From Collinsella aerofaciens (GTDB taxonomy: Bacteria; Actinomycetota; Coriobacteriia; Coriobacteriales; Coriobacteriaceae), in NCBI RefSeq assembly GCF_015558785.1, contig NZ_JADMOP010000007.1, forward strand, positions 1-64,000: a stretch of DNA of 64,000 nucleotides. The letters are read 5' to 3'. Of the stretch, positions 15,070 to 24,571 are shown piece after piece (within the stretch, counting starts at the first letter, position 1; each line of letters opens with the position of its first letter). The notes below the pieces were generated by a model. The model saw only the letters and a program-made list of their open reading frames with translations, was not told the origin of the DNA and did no database searches. Made by a program: the position numbers and the translations under genes.

Positions 15070-16200
15070 CTAGCAGTCGATAACGTGCAGGTCGTGCGGG
15101 GTCTTGGTGAAGGGCTCGTAGCCGTTCTCGGTGACCACGCCGTAGTCCTCAAGGCGCACGCCGCCCACGCCGGGCAGGTAGACGCCGGGCTCCAGGGTGA
15201 CAACCGAGCCGATCTCGATGGTGTTCTTGCTGCGGTTGAAGTTGGGCAGCTCATGGATGTCGATACCAACGCCGTGGCCCAGACCATGGTTGTAGTAATC
15301 GCCATAGCCGGCATCGCCGATGATCTTCTTAGAGAGCTTGAAGATGTCGTTGCCCTCGACGCCCGGATGGATGGCGGCGACGCACTCCTCGTGCGTACGG
15401 CGCACGAGCGCGTACAGGTCGAGCTGCTCCTGCGTGGGCTCGCCCATCACGACGGTGCGTGTCATGTCGGAGCGGTAATCGCAGTAGCCCGCGCCGTAAT
15501 CCATAAGAACGAAATCGCCCTTCTCGATCACGCGGTCGCTCGGCACGGCATGCGGGTTGGCGGTGTTGGGACCGCTCGCCACGATGGAGCCGAAGGCAAG
15601 GCCGTCGGCGCCGTTGGCGAACATAAAATTCTCGAGCTCGTTGCGAACCTGCTTCTCGGTCATACCAGGCTTAATAAACCCGAGCATGTGCTGGAAGGCG
15701 GCATCGGTGATCGACTGCGCATGGCGCATGAGCTCGATCTCCTCGGCGTCCTTGATGGCGCGCATCTTGCGGATGTCGTCGTGCATCAGCGGCAGCATGC
15801 AGGTGACGGAGCGGTCCTCCAGGCCGCGCTGAATGCCCTGGTAGAAATTAATCTGCATATCGTCTTCGACAGCGCAGACACGGCACTTGTTGGCTGCGAT
15901 CTTGCCGGCGACCCAGTCGGGAATGGTACCCTCATCCATGTCGTAGACCCAAGGGCTGCCGGCGGGCGTGTTCTCCTCAAAGCTGTTGAGGTAGCGCGAG
16001 TCGGTGTGGAACAGGCACTGGTCGACCGTAATAAACGCAGCGTGCGGGAACTCGAAGGTGTAGTCGAAGACGCCCTTCACGCCCGTAAGCCAACGAAGGT
16101 TGGCCTCGTCGCGCACCACGATGGCGTCGTAGCCACGCTCGGCCATCAGGGCACGGACACGCTCGATACGACCGGCAGGACCGGCAGCAAACTCAGACAT
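15070..16200 (-). CDS. Xaa-Pro aminopeptidase/dipeptidase (M24B metallopeptidase)
   Basis: This cytoplasmic peptidase cleaves X-Pro bonds with a dinuclear metal site. The N-terminal creatinase-like domain (about 1-135) precedes the pita-bread domain. Metal ligands are visible: two aspartates in DYGAGYCDYRSDMTRT, a histidine in HGLGHGVGI, and glutamates in TLEPGVYLPG and VRLEDYG. Its 376 residues fit the PepQ/YqhT group. It sits between an AroB-like gene and efp, the same neighbourhood as in many Actinobacteria. A 12-base palindrome (16259-16270) and a TTGACA (16321-16326) lie upstream, but no spacing fits a promoter well. Confidence 0.92.
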   Translation of the reverse strand: MSEFAAGPAGRIERVRALMAERGYDAIVVRDEANLRWLTGVKGVFDYTFEFPHAAFITVDQCLFHTDSRYLNSFEENTPAGSPWVYDMDEGTIPDWVAGKIAANKCRVCAVEDDMQINFYQGIQRGLEDRSVTCMLPLMHDDIRKMRAIKDAEEIELMRHAQSITDAAFQHMLGFIKPGMTEKQVRNELENFMFANGADGLAFGSIVASGPNTANPHAVPSDRVIEKGDFVLMDYGAGYCDYRSDMTRTVVMGEPTQEQLDLYALVRRTHEECVAAIHPGVEGNDIFKLSKKIIGDAGYGDYYNHGLGHGVGIDIHELPNFNRSKNTIEIGSVVTLEPGVYLPGVGGVRLEDYGVVTENGYEPFTKTPHDLHVIDC

Positions 16201-16332
16201 GCAGATTCCTTTCTTGTTGTCTCTATATAGACGGGACGGGTCTCAAACGAACGACGGAATCGCATGCGATCCGCAACCGATTGAAAACCCGCCCCTCAAC
16301 ATGATACGAAAGACAATGGATGTCAATAAATC

Positions 16333-17442
16333 TTAGAGAAGTTCTTTGCGTGAAGCCAAGTAGGCGTGAGTATGGCGCTCAAGAACCTCGTCCTCAACGC
16401 TCGTTAGACGAATGGCGCCGAGTGCCGCGGGCAGCGGCAACATGCTGCGGTTCGAGCGAGCGAACTGCTGCTTGCGGAACTCCTCGATATATACGGCAGG
16501 CTCCAGATCGAAGGCAAGTTCCTCGATACCAAAGTCCTCCAGGCAGTCATCGACCTCAAAGACGTAATCGATATCGAAGTCGCAGGCATCATGTGCTAGG
16601 CGCGCCTCAAAGCGCATGCCCTCGGATAACAGCTGATAGGCAGGAACCTGCGAAGCAGCATCGCCCAAGCAAGCGCGCAGAGTACGCTCCCCCGTCTTGC
16701 CAAAATCGAGCGCATGGCGGGCGCTCGGGTTCGTGGCCATCAGTACGTCCTTACGGGCAGTCTGGGACCATTGAACTGCATTGACGAGCGCGACCTCCTC
16801 GCCCGCGAGAATCTCAGGAACGGTCTCAGTAAACTGATTCCAGCGGGACTTGCTGCTCGAAAGCATGGTACCAACAAGTACCACATAGCCGAGCTTGAGG
16901 TACTCGGGGTCCGCCTCGCGAACAAGGTCGAGGTCACACACGACCAAGCCCGGTTCGGGACGGAACGCGATAGCGGGAAGCGCATTCGACGACGAGGCGA
17001 CGAGCGGCTTCATGGTCGTCGCGACCGTGAGCATGGCGTCGAAGGTCGTCGGCAGCAACGCGCACTCGGTGCGGCCGCACCACTGATTGGCACACCAGCT
17101 AACAACCGAGCAGGTTGCGGCATCGCCAACGGCGACAACCAGATCGTCACAGGTAATGCCATTGGCAGTCAGGGCGCCAAAGATAGCATCGGCATCAGCA
17201 AGCGTGGCACCAGCAGGCGAAACCTCGAGGGGAAGCTGTGACATGACAAAACCGGCGTCGACCAGCGCATGCTCGACGACCTCACCAAAACGCTCGGATG
17301 TGGCGTCGTTCCAAACCACCATCGCGCGCTTAGGCTTGCCCACAGTCGAGGCAAACATGCGCGACAGTTCCTCAAATGCGCCAAGACCGACGCGAACATC
17401 GACACTGCGGTTTTGGAAATTGATGAGTTGACGGCGAATCAT
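16333..17442 (-). CDS. 3-dehydroquinate synthase-like protein, catalytic residues lost
   Basis: By position (four-base overlap with aroK, before the M24 peptidase and efp) and overall fold this is AroB, the second shikimate-pathway enzyme, but the signature residues are gone. The glycine-rich NAD loop reads VVAVGDAATCSVVSW. After the surviving PTTF the usual DSSVGGKT stretch is TVATTMKP. The zinc-binding GHTFGHA reads FGKTGER (about residues 247-253), and no glutamate ligand stands in the YLKLGYVVLVG helix. All three expected metal ligands appear absent. The frame is open over 369 residues, so it is maintained, perhaps with another role. The start at 17442 is the ATG of an ATGA overlap. Confidence 0.7.
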   Translation of the reverse strand: MIRRQLINFQNRSVDVRVGLGAFEELSRMFASTVGKPKRAMVVWNDATSERFGEVVEHALVDAGFVMSQLPLEVSPAGATLADADAIFGALTANGITCDDLVVAVGDAATCSVVSWCANQWCGRTECALLPTTFDAMLTVATTMKPLVASSSNALPAIAFRPEPGLVVCDLDLVREADPEYLKLGYVVLVGTMLSSSKSRWNQFTETVPEILAGEEVALVNAVQWSQTARKDVLMATNPSARHALDFGKTGERTLRACLGDAASQVPAYQLLSEGMRFEARLAHDACDFDIDYVFEVDDCLEDFGIEELAFDLEPAVYIEEFRKQQFARSNRSMLPLPAALGAIRLTSVEDEVLERHTHAYLASRKELL

Positions 17443-17972
17443 AGCAATCCACGCTCCAAAAGCACCTCGGCACAAAGGTAAGAAACGTCCTCGAAGGACT
17501 TGTTGCGAATATCAAGGGTAATATCGGCGGCCTGGCGATACAGCGGACGGCGATGCTCAAACAGGCGCGCAGCATGCTCGGGCGAGCGGAAATCGGGCCG
17601 GGTATCGGAGCGGCGGATCTGGCGCAACGAGTCCTCAAAATCGCCTTCGAGGTACACGCACGTACCCATCTCGTGCATCAGTTCAATGTTCACCGGCGTC
17701 TCGACGATGCCACCCCCGCACGATACCAGCAGGCTTCGCTCGCTTTGAAGCGAACGGAGTGCCGAGGTCTCGAGCTCGCGAAAACGATACTCGCCCTCCG
17801 TCTCAAATATCTCGGTCACGGATTTACCGCATCGACGCACGACCAGGCGATCGGTATCGATGAATCGACGCTTGAACATAGTGCCCACATTGCGCGCAAG
17901 CGTCGACTTGCCCGCGCCCAAAAAGCCGATAAAGAAGATATGGTCGCAGCCGTGTTTGATGTGCTGAGACAT
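17439..17972 (-). CDS. aroK: Shikimate kinase
   Basis: It phosphorylates shikimate at the 3-hydroxyl with ATP. The P-loop is GFLGAGKSTLA (residues 16-26). The substrate-binding FIDTDRLVVRRCGKSV, the EIFETEGEYRFRELE helix and the SCGGGIV loop follow the family pattern, and the lid arginines lie around RSDTRPDF. Length of 177 residues is normal. It overlaps the AroB-like gene by four bases. aroE and aroC, usually part of this cluster, are absent here. Confidence 0.9.
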   Translation of the reverse strand: MSQHIKHGCDHIFFIGFLGAGKSTLARNVGTMFKRRFIDTDRLVVRRCGKSVTEIFETEGEYRFRELETSALRSLQSERSLLVSCGGGIVETPVNIELMHEMGTCVYLEGDFEDSLRQIRRSDTRPDFRSPEHAARLFEHRRPLYRQAADITLDIRNKSFEDVSYLCAEVLLERGLL

Positions 17973-17980
17973 GGCGAAAC

Positions 17981-18478
17981 CTATTCCTCGCAGGGAAGGT
18001 CGCGCAGGGCCCGGCGCTCAAAGATACGGAAGATCTGCGTATACCACAGGTCCTGGGTTGCCTGCGGCTTGACAAGAATGGTGTCAACGCCGGCAAAGTT
18101 ACCGCTCCATACGTCCGTGTAAAGCTGGTCACCGATCAGTACGGCCTCGTTAGCCGTAGCACCTAGGCGCTTAAGGCCCGCTTTGAGGGCAAACGGGGCG
18201 GGCTTCATGGCGTGGCTGATGGCCTCGAGCCCCAACTCGCGCGCCGATGCCATGACCTGATCGCGATGCCAGTTATTGGACACCATACACAGCTTAAAGC
18301 CCTTGGCATGGGCGGCTTCGAGCCAAGCGGAAACCGCAGCGGGAACCCGCTCGGTATCGCGCGGCACCAGGGTGTTATCGCGGTCGAGTAGAATGGCTCG
18401 CTTGCCGTCGGCCCACAGGGTATCGAGGTCGATGCGGTCGACTGAGGCTACATATCGTTTGGGGCTAAAAATCCTCAT
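17981..18478 (-). CDS. yqeG: YqeG family HAD IIIA-type phosphatase
   Basis: A 165-residue HAD-superfamily phosphatase of the YqeG/PGP type, with motif I ILLDRDNTLVPRD, motif II MVSNNW, the lysine motif in MKPAPFALKAGLK and motif III LIGDQLYTDVW. Its substrate is unproven in bacteria; yeast relatives dephosphorylate phosphatidylglycerophosphate. The start at 18478 is taken because it lies one base after the mltG stop and begins the conserved sequence. Longer forms would overlap mltG in another frame. Confidence 0.88.
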   Translation of the reverse strand: MRIFSPKRYVASVDRIDLDTLWADGKRAILLDRDNTLVPRDTERVPAAVSAWLEAAHAKGFKLCMVSNNWHRDQVMASARELGLEAISHAMKPAPFALKAGLKRLGATANEAVLIGDQLYTDVWSGNFAGVDTILVKPQATQDLWYTQIFRIFERRALRDLPCEE

Positions 18479-18479
18479 G

Positions 18480-19913
18480 CTAATTCCAAGACTGTTGATG
18501 CTCTTCGTAGGTTTGCGAGAAGTACTCCTCGTCCTGCGTAATGTAGAAATACAGGTCATCGGAGTCGGTCGGCTCAAGCGTGGCCTTGAGTGCCTCGAGC
18601 GACGGAGAGCAGATGGGCGTGGGTGGCAGACCCTCATGCTTATAGGTGTTATACGGACTATCGCTCTGCAGGTCGTCGGCGGTAACCTCGCCACCGGTGA
18701 CATACATCATAGTCGCATCGCTATTGAGATAGCGCAGACCGTCGAGCTTGCCGGCAAGGCGGTTGTAGAAAACCGAGGCCACATGCGCACGTTGATCGGC
18801 GTTGAGGCCCTCGCGCTCAACGATAGAGGCCAAGTTGACGATGTCGTAGTCGGACATCTCCACACCGTAGCGTTCCTTGATCTTGGCTTCGCAGCTCGCA
18901 AAGTCAAGCGACTTGTACTCGGTCTTAAACTGATCGAGCATAGCGCGAATCACGTCATCGGCCGTCGGCGAATCGCCCAGCGAATAGGTCTTGGGGAACA
19001 AGAAACCCTCGAGCGAATCGTTGGCGGCGCCCTTAAGGAAGCTATAGTCGTCCACGTAGTTGGAGGCCTTGGCCTGGTTGAGGAAGTCTTCCTTAGAGAT
19101 GCTGTCGTAGGCCTGGGCCACACGGTCGGCGACTTGATCGACCGTCAGGCCCTCAGGGATAGTCAGCGTATTGGAGCCCGCGTTGGGGCCTTCCATGAGC
19201 TGCTGAACAACCTTGGTCGCATCCATGAGTGTGGTGAACGAATAATCACCAGGCTTGAGCGACATATCGGCGTTGAGCTTTTTCACCGCCGCATAGTAAT
19301 CCTTGGGATTTTCTACGATATGGTTCTCGGAGAGAATCGAAGCGATGCTGTCACCCGAGGCACCATCGGGAATCGTGATAGTAACCTGCTGGCCTGCAAC
19401 GACTTTCGCACCCTCACCGCCAAAGAAGCCCTTGACGGCTGGCACGACAAAGAAAACGATCGCGACAAGCGCAAGCACGGCAACAACGCCACCGATAATC
19501 ATAGGCACCGGGGAGCTTTTCTTTTGAGCACCGCGACGAGCATGCGTGTTGTAGCTCGAGCGGGTCGCCGGAGCAACGCCATGCGAACCACGAGCGTGAT
19601 GCGAATGCGATTGGGGGGCCTGCGTTCGCTGGGTAGGTGCCTGCTGCTTAAAGCGGGTGCCGCCTGCAGGCTGGGCCGTACGAGCAGTGGGCTGCTGAAC
19701 CGCGTGAGAAGCCGAATGCTGAACCGAACGAGCAGAAGGCTGCTGACCCGTCCGTTGAACAGGTTGGGCCGAACGAGAGAAGGACTGCGCCGGGCGCGCG
19801 GCAGGCTGAGCTGCGCGCTGCGTCGGCTGTGCCGGACGCTGGCCAGGCTGGGCAGGGCGCGACGCCGGCTGCTGTGTACGATTCGGCTGGCGCGGATCGG
19901 AAGCACTAGGCAT
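18480..19913 (-). CDS. mltG: Endolytic murein transglycosylase MltG with long low-complexity N-tail
   Basis: MltG cuts nascent peptidoglycan glycan strands at the outer face of the membrane. Residues 1 to about 135 are a cytoplasmic tail rich in Pro, Gln, Arg, Ala, Ser and His. A single membrane helix follows at about 137-160, then the extracytoplasmic YceG domain with the catalytic glutamate in LASIVEREGLNA and the ending region YNTYKHEGLPPTPI. The start at 19913 follows GAGGAGG and overlaps ruvX by eight bases. The tail contributes over a quarter of the 477 residues and is unusual for the family. Confidence 0.92.
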   Translation of the reverse strand: MPSASDPRQPNRTQQPASRPAQPGQRPAQPTQRAAQPAARPAQSFSRSAQPVQRTGQQPSARSVQHSASHAVQQPTARTAQPAGGTRFKQQAPTQRTQAPQSHSHHARGSHGVAPATRSSYNTHARRGAQKKSSPVPMIIGGVVAVLALVAIVFFVVPAVKGFFGGEGAKVVAGQQVTITIPDGASGDSIASILSENHIVENPKDYYAAVKKLNADMSLKPGDYSFTTLMDATKVVQQLMEGPNAGSNTLTIPEGLTVDQVADRVAQAYDSISKEDFLNQAKASNYVDDYSFLKGAANDSLEGFLFPKTYSLGDSPTADDVIRAMLDQFKTEYKSLDFASCEAKIKERYGVEMSDYDIVNLASIVEREGLNADQRAHVASVFYNRLAGKLDGLRYLNSDATMMYVTGGEVTADDLQSDSPYNTYKHEGLPPTPICSPSLEALKATLEPTDSDDLYFYITQDEEYFSQTYEEHQQSWN

Positions 19914-20334
19914 GCGAAACCTCCTCGTTTTTACGATCGAGCCACGTCTGCAAAAACAGGCTGGCGGCAATCATGTCGATCTTGCCCCTCATCTGCTTTT
20001 CGTTGAGTCCCTGCTCGCGCAGGATACGCTTGGCCTCTTGCGAGGACAGACGCTCGTCCTCAAACTCCAACGGAAGATCGAGCTCGTCGGCAATCTTTTG
20101 CGCCACAGCGGCAACGCGCTCGGCCTGAGGGCCGGGCTCACCGGCCATGGTCAGGGGACGTCCGCTTACCAGGATGTCGGGCTCATAGTCCTCAACCAGG
20201 TAGCGGAACGTCTTGGCCATACCGGTGACCTCGGCAGCCGGAAGCACCTTGACAGGCATCGCCATCTTGCCATCACGGCTCGAGACGGCGATGCCAATCC
20301 TGGTCTCCCCTATGTCCAGCGCGAACGCAACCAC
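19906..20334 (-). CDS. ruvX: Putative Holliday junction resolvase / pre-16S rRNA nuclease YqgF
   Basis: This RNase H-fold nuclease is implicated in 16S rRNA 5' maturation. It opens with the catalytic strand FALDIGETRIGIAVS, has ILVSGRPLTMAGEPG in the middle and the acidic FEDERLSSQEA near residue 97. Its 142 residues are normal. It lies between alaS and mltG, a conserved order in Gram-positive bacteria. Confidence 0.93.
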   Translation of the reverse strand: MVAFALDIGETRIGIAVSSRDGKMAMPVKVLPAAEVTGMAKTFRYLVEDYEPDILVSGRPLTMAGEPGPQAERVAAVAQKIADELDLPLEFEDERLSSQEAKRILREQGLNEKQMRGKIDMIAASLFLQTWLDRKNEEVSHA

Positions 20335-20351
20335 AGTGACTTCTTAGATTC

Positions 20352-23009
20352 TTAGGCGCCGAGCGCGGTCTTAGCGGCCGCGAGGGCATCGGCGATGCCG
20401 GCAGCATTCTTGCCACCGGCCTGGGCCATGTTGGGACGACCGCCACCGCGACCGTCGACCAGACCCGCGATCTGCTTGATCACGTTACCGGCGTGGAAAC
20501 CGGCCTTGACGGCGTCATCAGAGCCGGCAGCGAGCAGGGCCGGAGTGCCCTTCTCAGTCACGCTGGCGACGACACAAGCGACAGGGCCGGCGACCTTCTG
20601 ATGCACGGTATCCCATACGTTGCGCAGGTCGGCAGCCTCAAGGCCCTGGAGCTCAGCGACAACGAGCTTATAGCCGTCGAGCTCGACGGCGCCCTCGATG
20701 GCGCTGGAGATGGCGTCGGAGGAGCCACCGGTCAGAGCCTTTTTGAGCTTATTGGACGTCTCGCGCAGCTCGGCCTGCAGGTTCTCCACACGAGCGGGAA
20801 CCTCATCCACGCGGCACTTGAGCGCAGCGGCGGCGGCGTCAACGAGTGCCAGGCGGTCGGCCATATAGTCGAGGGCACCCTTAGAGGTCACGGCCTCGAT
20901 ACGGCGGACATTGGAGCCCGTGGAGGACTCGGAAATGATCTTGAACAGGCCGATCTCGGCGGTGTTGGCAGCGTGTGTGCCACCGCAGAGTTCGCGGGAG
21001 AACGGCTGGTCCTCAGCGCCCACGGAGACAACGCGGACGACGTCGCCATACTTCTCGCCAAACAGGGCGACAGCGCCGGCAGCCTTAGCCTCGTCGATGC
21101 CCATGACACGGGTCACGACCGGCTTGGAAGCGAAGATCTGCTGGTTGACCAGGTCCTCGACAGCCTTGAGCTGCTCGGAGGACAGGGCCTCGAAGTGCGT
21201 AAAGTCAAAGCGAAGGTGCTCGGGCGTCACCAGCGAGCCGGCCTGGGAGACGTGCTCGCCCAGGACCTGCTTAAGGGCGGCGTCGAGCAGGTGCGTGGCG
21301 GTGTGGTTGCGGCGCAGGAAGCCACGGCGCTCGGCGTCGAGCGCGGCGGTAACAGCGGCACCGACAGTCAGCGTGCCATCGGCAACGTGCGCGACGTGGG
21401 CATACAGGCCGTTGTGGTTCTTGGTGTCGGCAACGGTCAGAACAACGCCCTCGGCGGAAAGCTTGCCGGCATCACCCTGCTGACCACCCATCTCGGCATA
21501 GAACGGGGTGCGGTCGAGCACAACCTCGACGTCCTCGCCGGCGGCAGCGGACTCGACGGACTCGCCGTTGCGCACGATGGCGACAACCTTGGCGCCCTCG
21601 ATCACATCGTTGTCATAGCCGTCGAACTCGGTCGCGGCGACCTTGTCGGAAAGCTCGACCCACACGTCGTTGAAGCTGCCCCAGGCGTCGCCCTTGGCAT
21701 TGGCGCGGGCGCGGGCCTTCTGGTCCTCCATGCAGGCAGTGAAGCCGTCCATGTCGACGTCGTGACCAGCGGTGCCGGCGATCTCGACGGTCAGATCGAT
21801 GGGGAAACCAAAGGTGTCGTGCAGCTTAAAGGCGACATCGCCCGGAAGCACGGCGCCCTCGGAAAGCGCTGCCAGAGCCTCGTCCAGATAGACGCGGCCG
21901 TTGTCGAGCGTCGTGGAGAAGCGCTCCTCCTCGGAGGCGACGATACCCTTGACGAGGGCGACGTTCTTGAGCAGCTCGGGATAAGCCTCTCCCATCTGAG
22001 CATTGACCTCGTCGATGAACTTGGTCAGGAAGGCACCCTCGATGCCCAGCAGGCGACCGTGGAACACGGCACGGCGGAGCAGACGGCGAAGGACGTACTC
22101 GCGACCCTCGTTACCGGGCAGGATGCCGTCCGAGATCATAAAGTCGACGGCACGGGAGTGATCGGCGATGATGCGCAGGGAGCGGCTGGCGCCGGAGTAA
22201 TCGTCGGCGTCATAGGTCTTGCCGCTAATCTCCTCACCGAGCTTGATGAGGTGCTGCATCAGATCGCCGTCGTAGTTAGCAGTCTTGTGCTGCATGATAG
22301 CGGCCATGCGCTCCAGACCCATGCCCGTATCGAGGTTGCGGTGCGGCAGCTCCGGCATGGAGCCGTCCTCCTGGCGGTCGTACTGGGTAAAGACGAGGTT
22401 CCAGAACTCCAAGAAGCGGTCGCAGTCGCAGCCGGGCTTGCAGTCGGGGCTGCCGCAACCGACCTCCTCGCCCATGTCAAAGTAGATCTCGGAGCACGGA
22501 CCGCAGGGGCCGGTGGGGCCAGCGGCCCAGAAGTTGTCGTCCTCGCCCAGACGCGAGATGTGATCCTCGGCAACGCCCAGGGAGCGCCACACGTCATGGG
22601 TCTCGTCGTCCTCGGTAAAGACGGTGAAGTACAGGCGGTCGAGCGGCAGCTTGAACTCCTTGGTGATGAGCTCAAAAGCCCAAGCGCAGGCCTGCTCCTT
22701 GGAGACGCCGCCAAAAGAGAAATCGCCGAGCATCTCGAAGAACGACAGGTGACGGCCGTCCTCGCCGATGCAATCGATGTCGTTGGTGCGGACGCACTTC
22801 TGGCAGGAAATCGCGCCGATCTCCTTCATGGTCTTCTTGCCCTGGTAGTACTCCTTAAACTGGTTCATGCCGGCGTTGGCAAGCAGCAGCGAAGGATCGT
22901 CGGGAACAAGAGACGAAGAAGGATAGAGCTTAAGACCGCGCTCCTCAAAGAAGTTGAGGAACTTGGAGCGGATCTCGGCCGTAGTCATTGACGGGTAGTC
23001 AGCACTCAT
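20352..23009 (-). CDS. alaS: Alanine-tRNA ligase
   Basis: It charges tRNA-Ala. The N-terminal class II core begins SKFLNFFEERG and includes PDDPSLLLANAGMNQFK. The editing domain has the zinc site RNHTATHLLDAAL and CGGTHAANT, and the C-terminal C-Ala domain includes GGGRPNMAQAGG. The start at 23009 follows GAGGAG and gives 885 residues, close to the E. coli enzyme; an ATG seven codons later is an alternative. No T-box leader is visible in the short upstream gap, unlike ileS. Confidence 0.96.
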   Translation of the reverse strand: MSADYPSMTTAEIRSKFLNFFEERGLKLYPSSSLVPDDPSLLLANAGMNQFKEYYQGKKTMKEIGAISCQKCVRTNDIDCIGEDGRHLSFFEMLGDFSFGGVSKEQACAWAFELITKEFKLPLDRLYFTVFTEDDETHDVWRSLGVAEDHISRLGEDDNFWAAGPTGPCGPCSEIYFDMGEEVGCGSPDCKPGCDCDRFLEFWNLVFTQYDRQEDGSMPELPHRNLDTGMGLERMAAIMQHKTANYDGDLMQHLIKLGEEISGKTYDADDYSGASRSLRIIADHSRAVDFMISDGILPGNEGREYVLRRLLRRAVFHGRLLGIEGAFLTKFIDEVNAQMGEAYPELLKNVALVKGIVASEEERFSTTLDNGRVYLDEALAALSEGAVLPGDVAFKLHDTFGFPIDLTVEIAGTAGHDVDMDGFTACMEDQKARARANAKGDAWGSFNDVWVELSDKVAATEFDGYDNDVIEGAKVVAIVRNGESVESAAAGEDVEVVLDRTPFYAEMGGQQGDAGKLSAEGVVLTVADTKNHNGLYAHVAHVADGTLTVGAAVTAALDAERRGFLRRNHTATHLLDAALKQVLGEHVSQAGSLVTPEHLRFDFTHFEALSSEQLKAVEDLVNQQIFASKPVVTRVMGIDEAKAAGAVALFGEKYGDVVRVVSVGAEDQPFSRELCGGTHAANTAEIGLFKIISESSTGSNVRRIEAVTSKGALDYMADRLALVDAAAAALKCRVDEVPARVENLQAELRETSNKLKKALTGGSSDAISSAIEGAVELDGYKLVVAELQGLEAADLRNVWDTVHQKVAGPVACVVASVTEKGTPALLAAGSDDAVKAGFHAGNVIKQIAGLVDGRGGGRPNMAQAGGKNAAGIADALAAAKTALGA

Positions 23010-23081
23010 AGAGGGAATCTCCTCGGTTTCACATCGAAACAGTTCAAACGTAACGATATTACCATCCCACCGCGCAAGTGC

Positions 23082-23111
23082 AAAAAAGAGGGTCGGCACA
23101 ATGCCGGCCCT
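23082..23111 (-). terminator. Terminator after the AI-2E permease gene
   Basis: A ten-base-pair stem with one wobble (AGGGCCGGCA with TGCCGACCCT on the minus strand) has a three-base loop and is followed by CTTTTTT. It ends the sigma-factor operon and separates it from alaS. Confidence 0.92.
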
Positions 23112-23161
23112 TCAGCGAAATTGCATGTTAGCGCGTATGAATATTAACCCGAATTACCCCG

Positions 23162-24571
23162 CTAGTTGTCGTCATCGTCCATGGAGCCGTCGATGCCGGT
23201 TTTGGTATCGTCGTCCGAGTTGGAGTCATCGTCCTTGGCGAAGGGATTCTTGAAGAAGCCCGTGGCATCGGGTTGCAAACCCGAGAGCTTGATCCAGGGA
23301 TTATCGAACTCGGGCTTAGGCATCGCCTGGGCCTCAGGCGCAGTCTCGTTACCGATGAGCTCGGACTCATAGATGAAGGTGTCGTCACCGAGCGCGTCGT
23401 AAGCGGCGACCGGGTTGCCATCGGCATCGCGGTACGGCGTGCCCTTAAACACGGCTCCGTCATAGGCCACAAGCTGGCGGCCGGTCTCATTCTCGAAGTA
23501 GTACACGAAGATACCCTTGAGGGCCGCACACAGCGGGATGGCAATAATCATGCCGATGGGGCCCATGAGTGCCGAGCCAATAACGAGCGCCGTGAGGCTC
23601 ATGATGGGATGCACCTGCACCGAGCTCTGCATAACCTTAGGCGAAATCACGTTATCGGTGACGTTTTGCGCGATCATCGTCACGATAAGCGTCCAAAACG
23701 CCAACATGGGGCTGAACATGAAACCGAGTACCGTGGCGATTGCTGCGCTCACCCAAGGACCGACGACCGGAACCAAATGCATGATGCCGGTAAAGATAGC
23801 CATGAGCGCCGCATACGGATGGCCGATGATCATAAAACCGATAAAGGCGAGGAAACCACCGCAGATGGACGTCACGACCATACCGCGCATGTAGCCGCCG
23901 ACAGAGCGAGAAAGGATGGCGACCATAAAGCGGTACGAGGTCTCCTTCTCCTGACCGATGATGGTACAAATCTCGTGATGCATGCGAGGGTAGTCGCAGG
24001 CCATCCAGTAGGCAAGCACCAGACCAAGGAAGATCACGAACAACTGCGAGGCCGTATTGGTGATGAGCGGGAACACACCGCGGCCAAGCTCGGCAGCAAT
24101 CTGAGACACATACTTCGATGCCACGGCAACCAGCGACGAAAGATTATCGTCCAAATACTCCTTGAGCGGCGTGTTGTTGAGCGTCTTGGCATGCGAGATC
24201 ATCTCGTTGAGATCGCCACCTGCAACACGAAGCTGCTCGGGCAGGCGGCTCAGGACTTCCATGATCTGACCAAAGAGAATCGGCGACAAGATGCAAACGA
24301 CACCGACGAGCACGGCAACAACAACAATAAGCGCGATAAGCGAACCGATGCCGCGATTCACGCCATGGTGCTCGAGCCAATTGGTGATCGGGGACATCAC
24401 AAAAGCAATGATGGAGCCGACGGCAAGAAACTCAATAACCGGTGCCAGGATGCCCATAAGGTTAAAGAAGACAGCAGCAATAACAATGCAGCCGACAACA
24501 GCCCAAATGCGCAGAGTCAGAATGCGGGTGTCGCGCAGCACGCGATCGGTTTGTTGGGGGTGCTCACTCAT
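23162..24571 (-). CDS. AI-2E family transporter (PerM/YdiK type membrane protein)
   Basis: A 469-residue polytopic membrane protein of the UPF0118/AI-2E exporter family, whose members export small molecules or act as cation/H+ antiporters; the substrate here cannot be told. Two N-terminal helices precede a soluble loop around residues 100-165, and further helices follow with the conserved LVPVVGPWVSA and PKVMQSSVQVHPIMS segments. The last 100 residues are an acidic cytoplasmic tail ending in an Asp-rich run. The start overlaps the sigma factor gene by four bases, so both are coupled. Confidence 0.88.
   Translation of the reverse strand: MSEHPQQTDRVLRDTRILTLRIWAVVGCIVIAAVFFNLMGILAPVIEFLAVGSIIAFVMSPITNWLEHHGVNRGIGSLIALIVVVAVLVGVVCILSPILFGQIMEVLSRLPEQLRVAGGDLNEMISHAKTLNNTPLKEYLDDNLSSLVAVASKYVSQIAAELGRGVFPLITNTASQLFVIFLGLVLAYWMACDYPRMHHEICTIIGQEKETSYRFMVAILSRSVGGYMRGMVVTSICGGFLAFIGFMIIGHPYAALMAIFTGIMHLVPVVGPWVSAAIATVLGFMFSPMLAFWTLIVTMIAQNVTDNVISPKVMQSSVQVHPIMSLTALVIGSALMGPIGMIIAIPLCAALKGIFVYYFENETGRQLVAYDGAVFKGTPYRDADGNPVAAYDALGDDTFIYESELIGNETAPEAQAMPKPEFDNPWIKLSGLQPDATGFFKNPFAKDDDSNSDDDTKTGIDGSMDDDDN

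Noticed and set aside
23010..23081. Possible T-box ahead of alaS
   Set aside because: The gap is only about 70 bases and lacks the T-box core, specifier and terminator found ahead of ileS.
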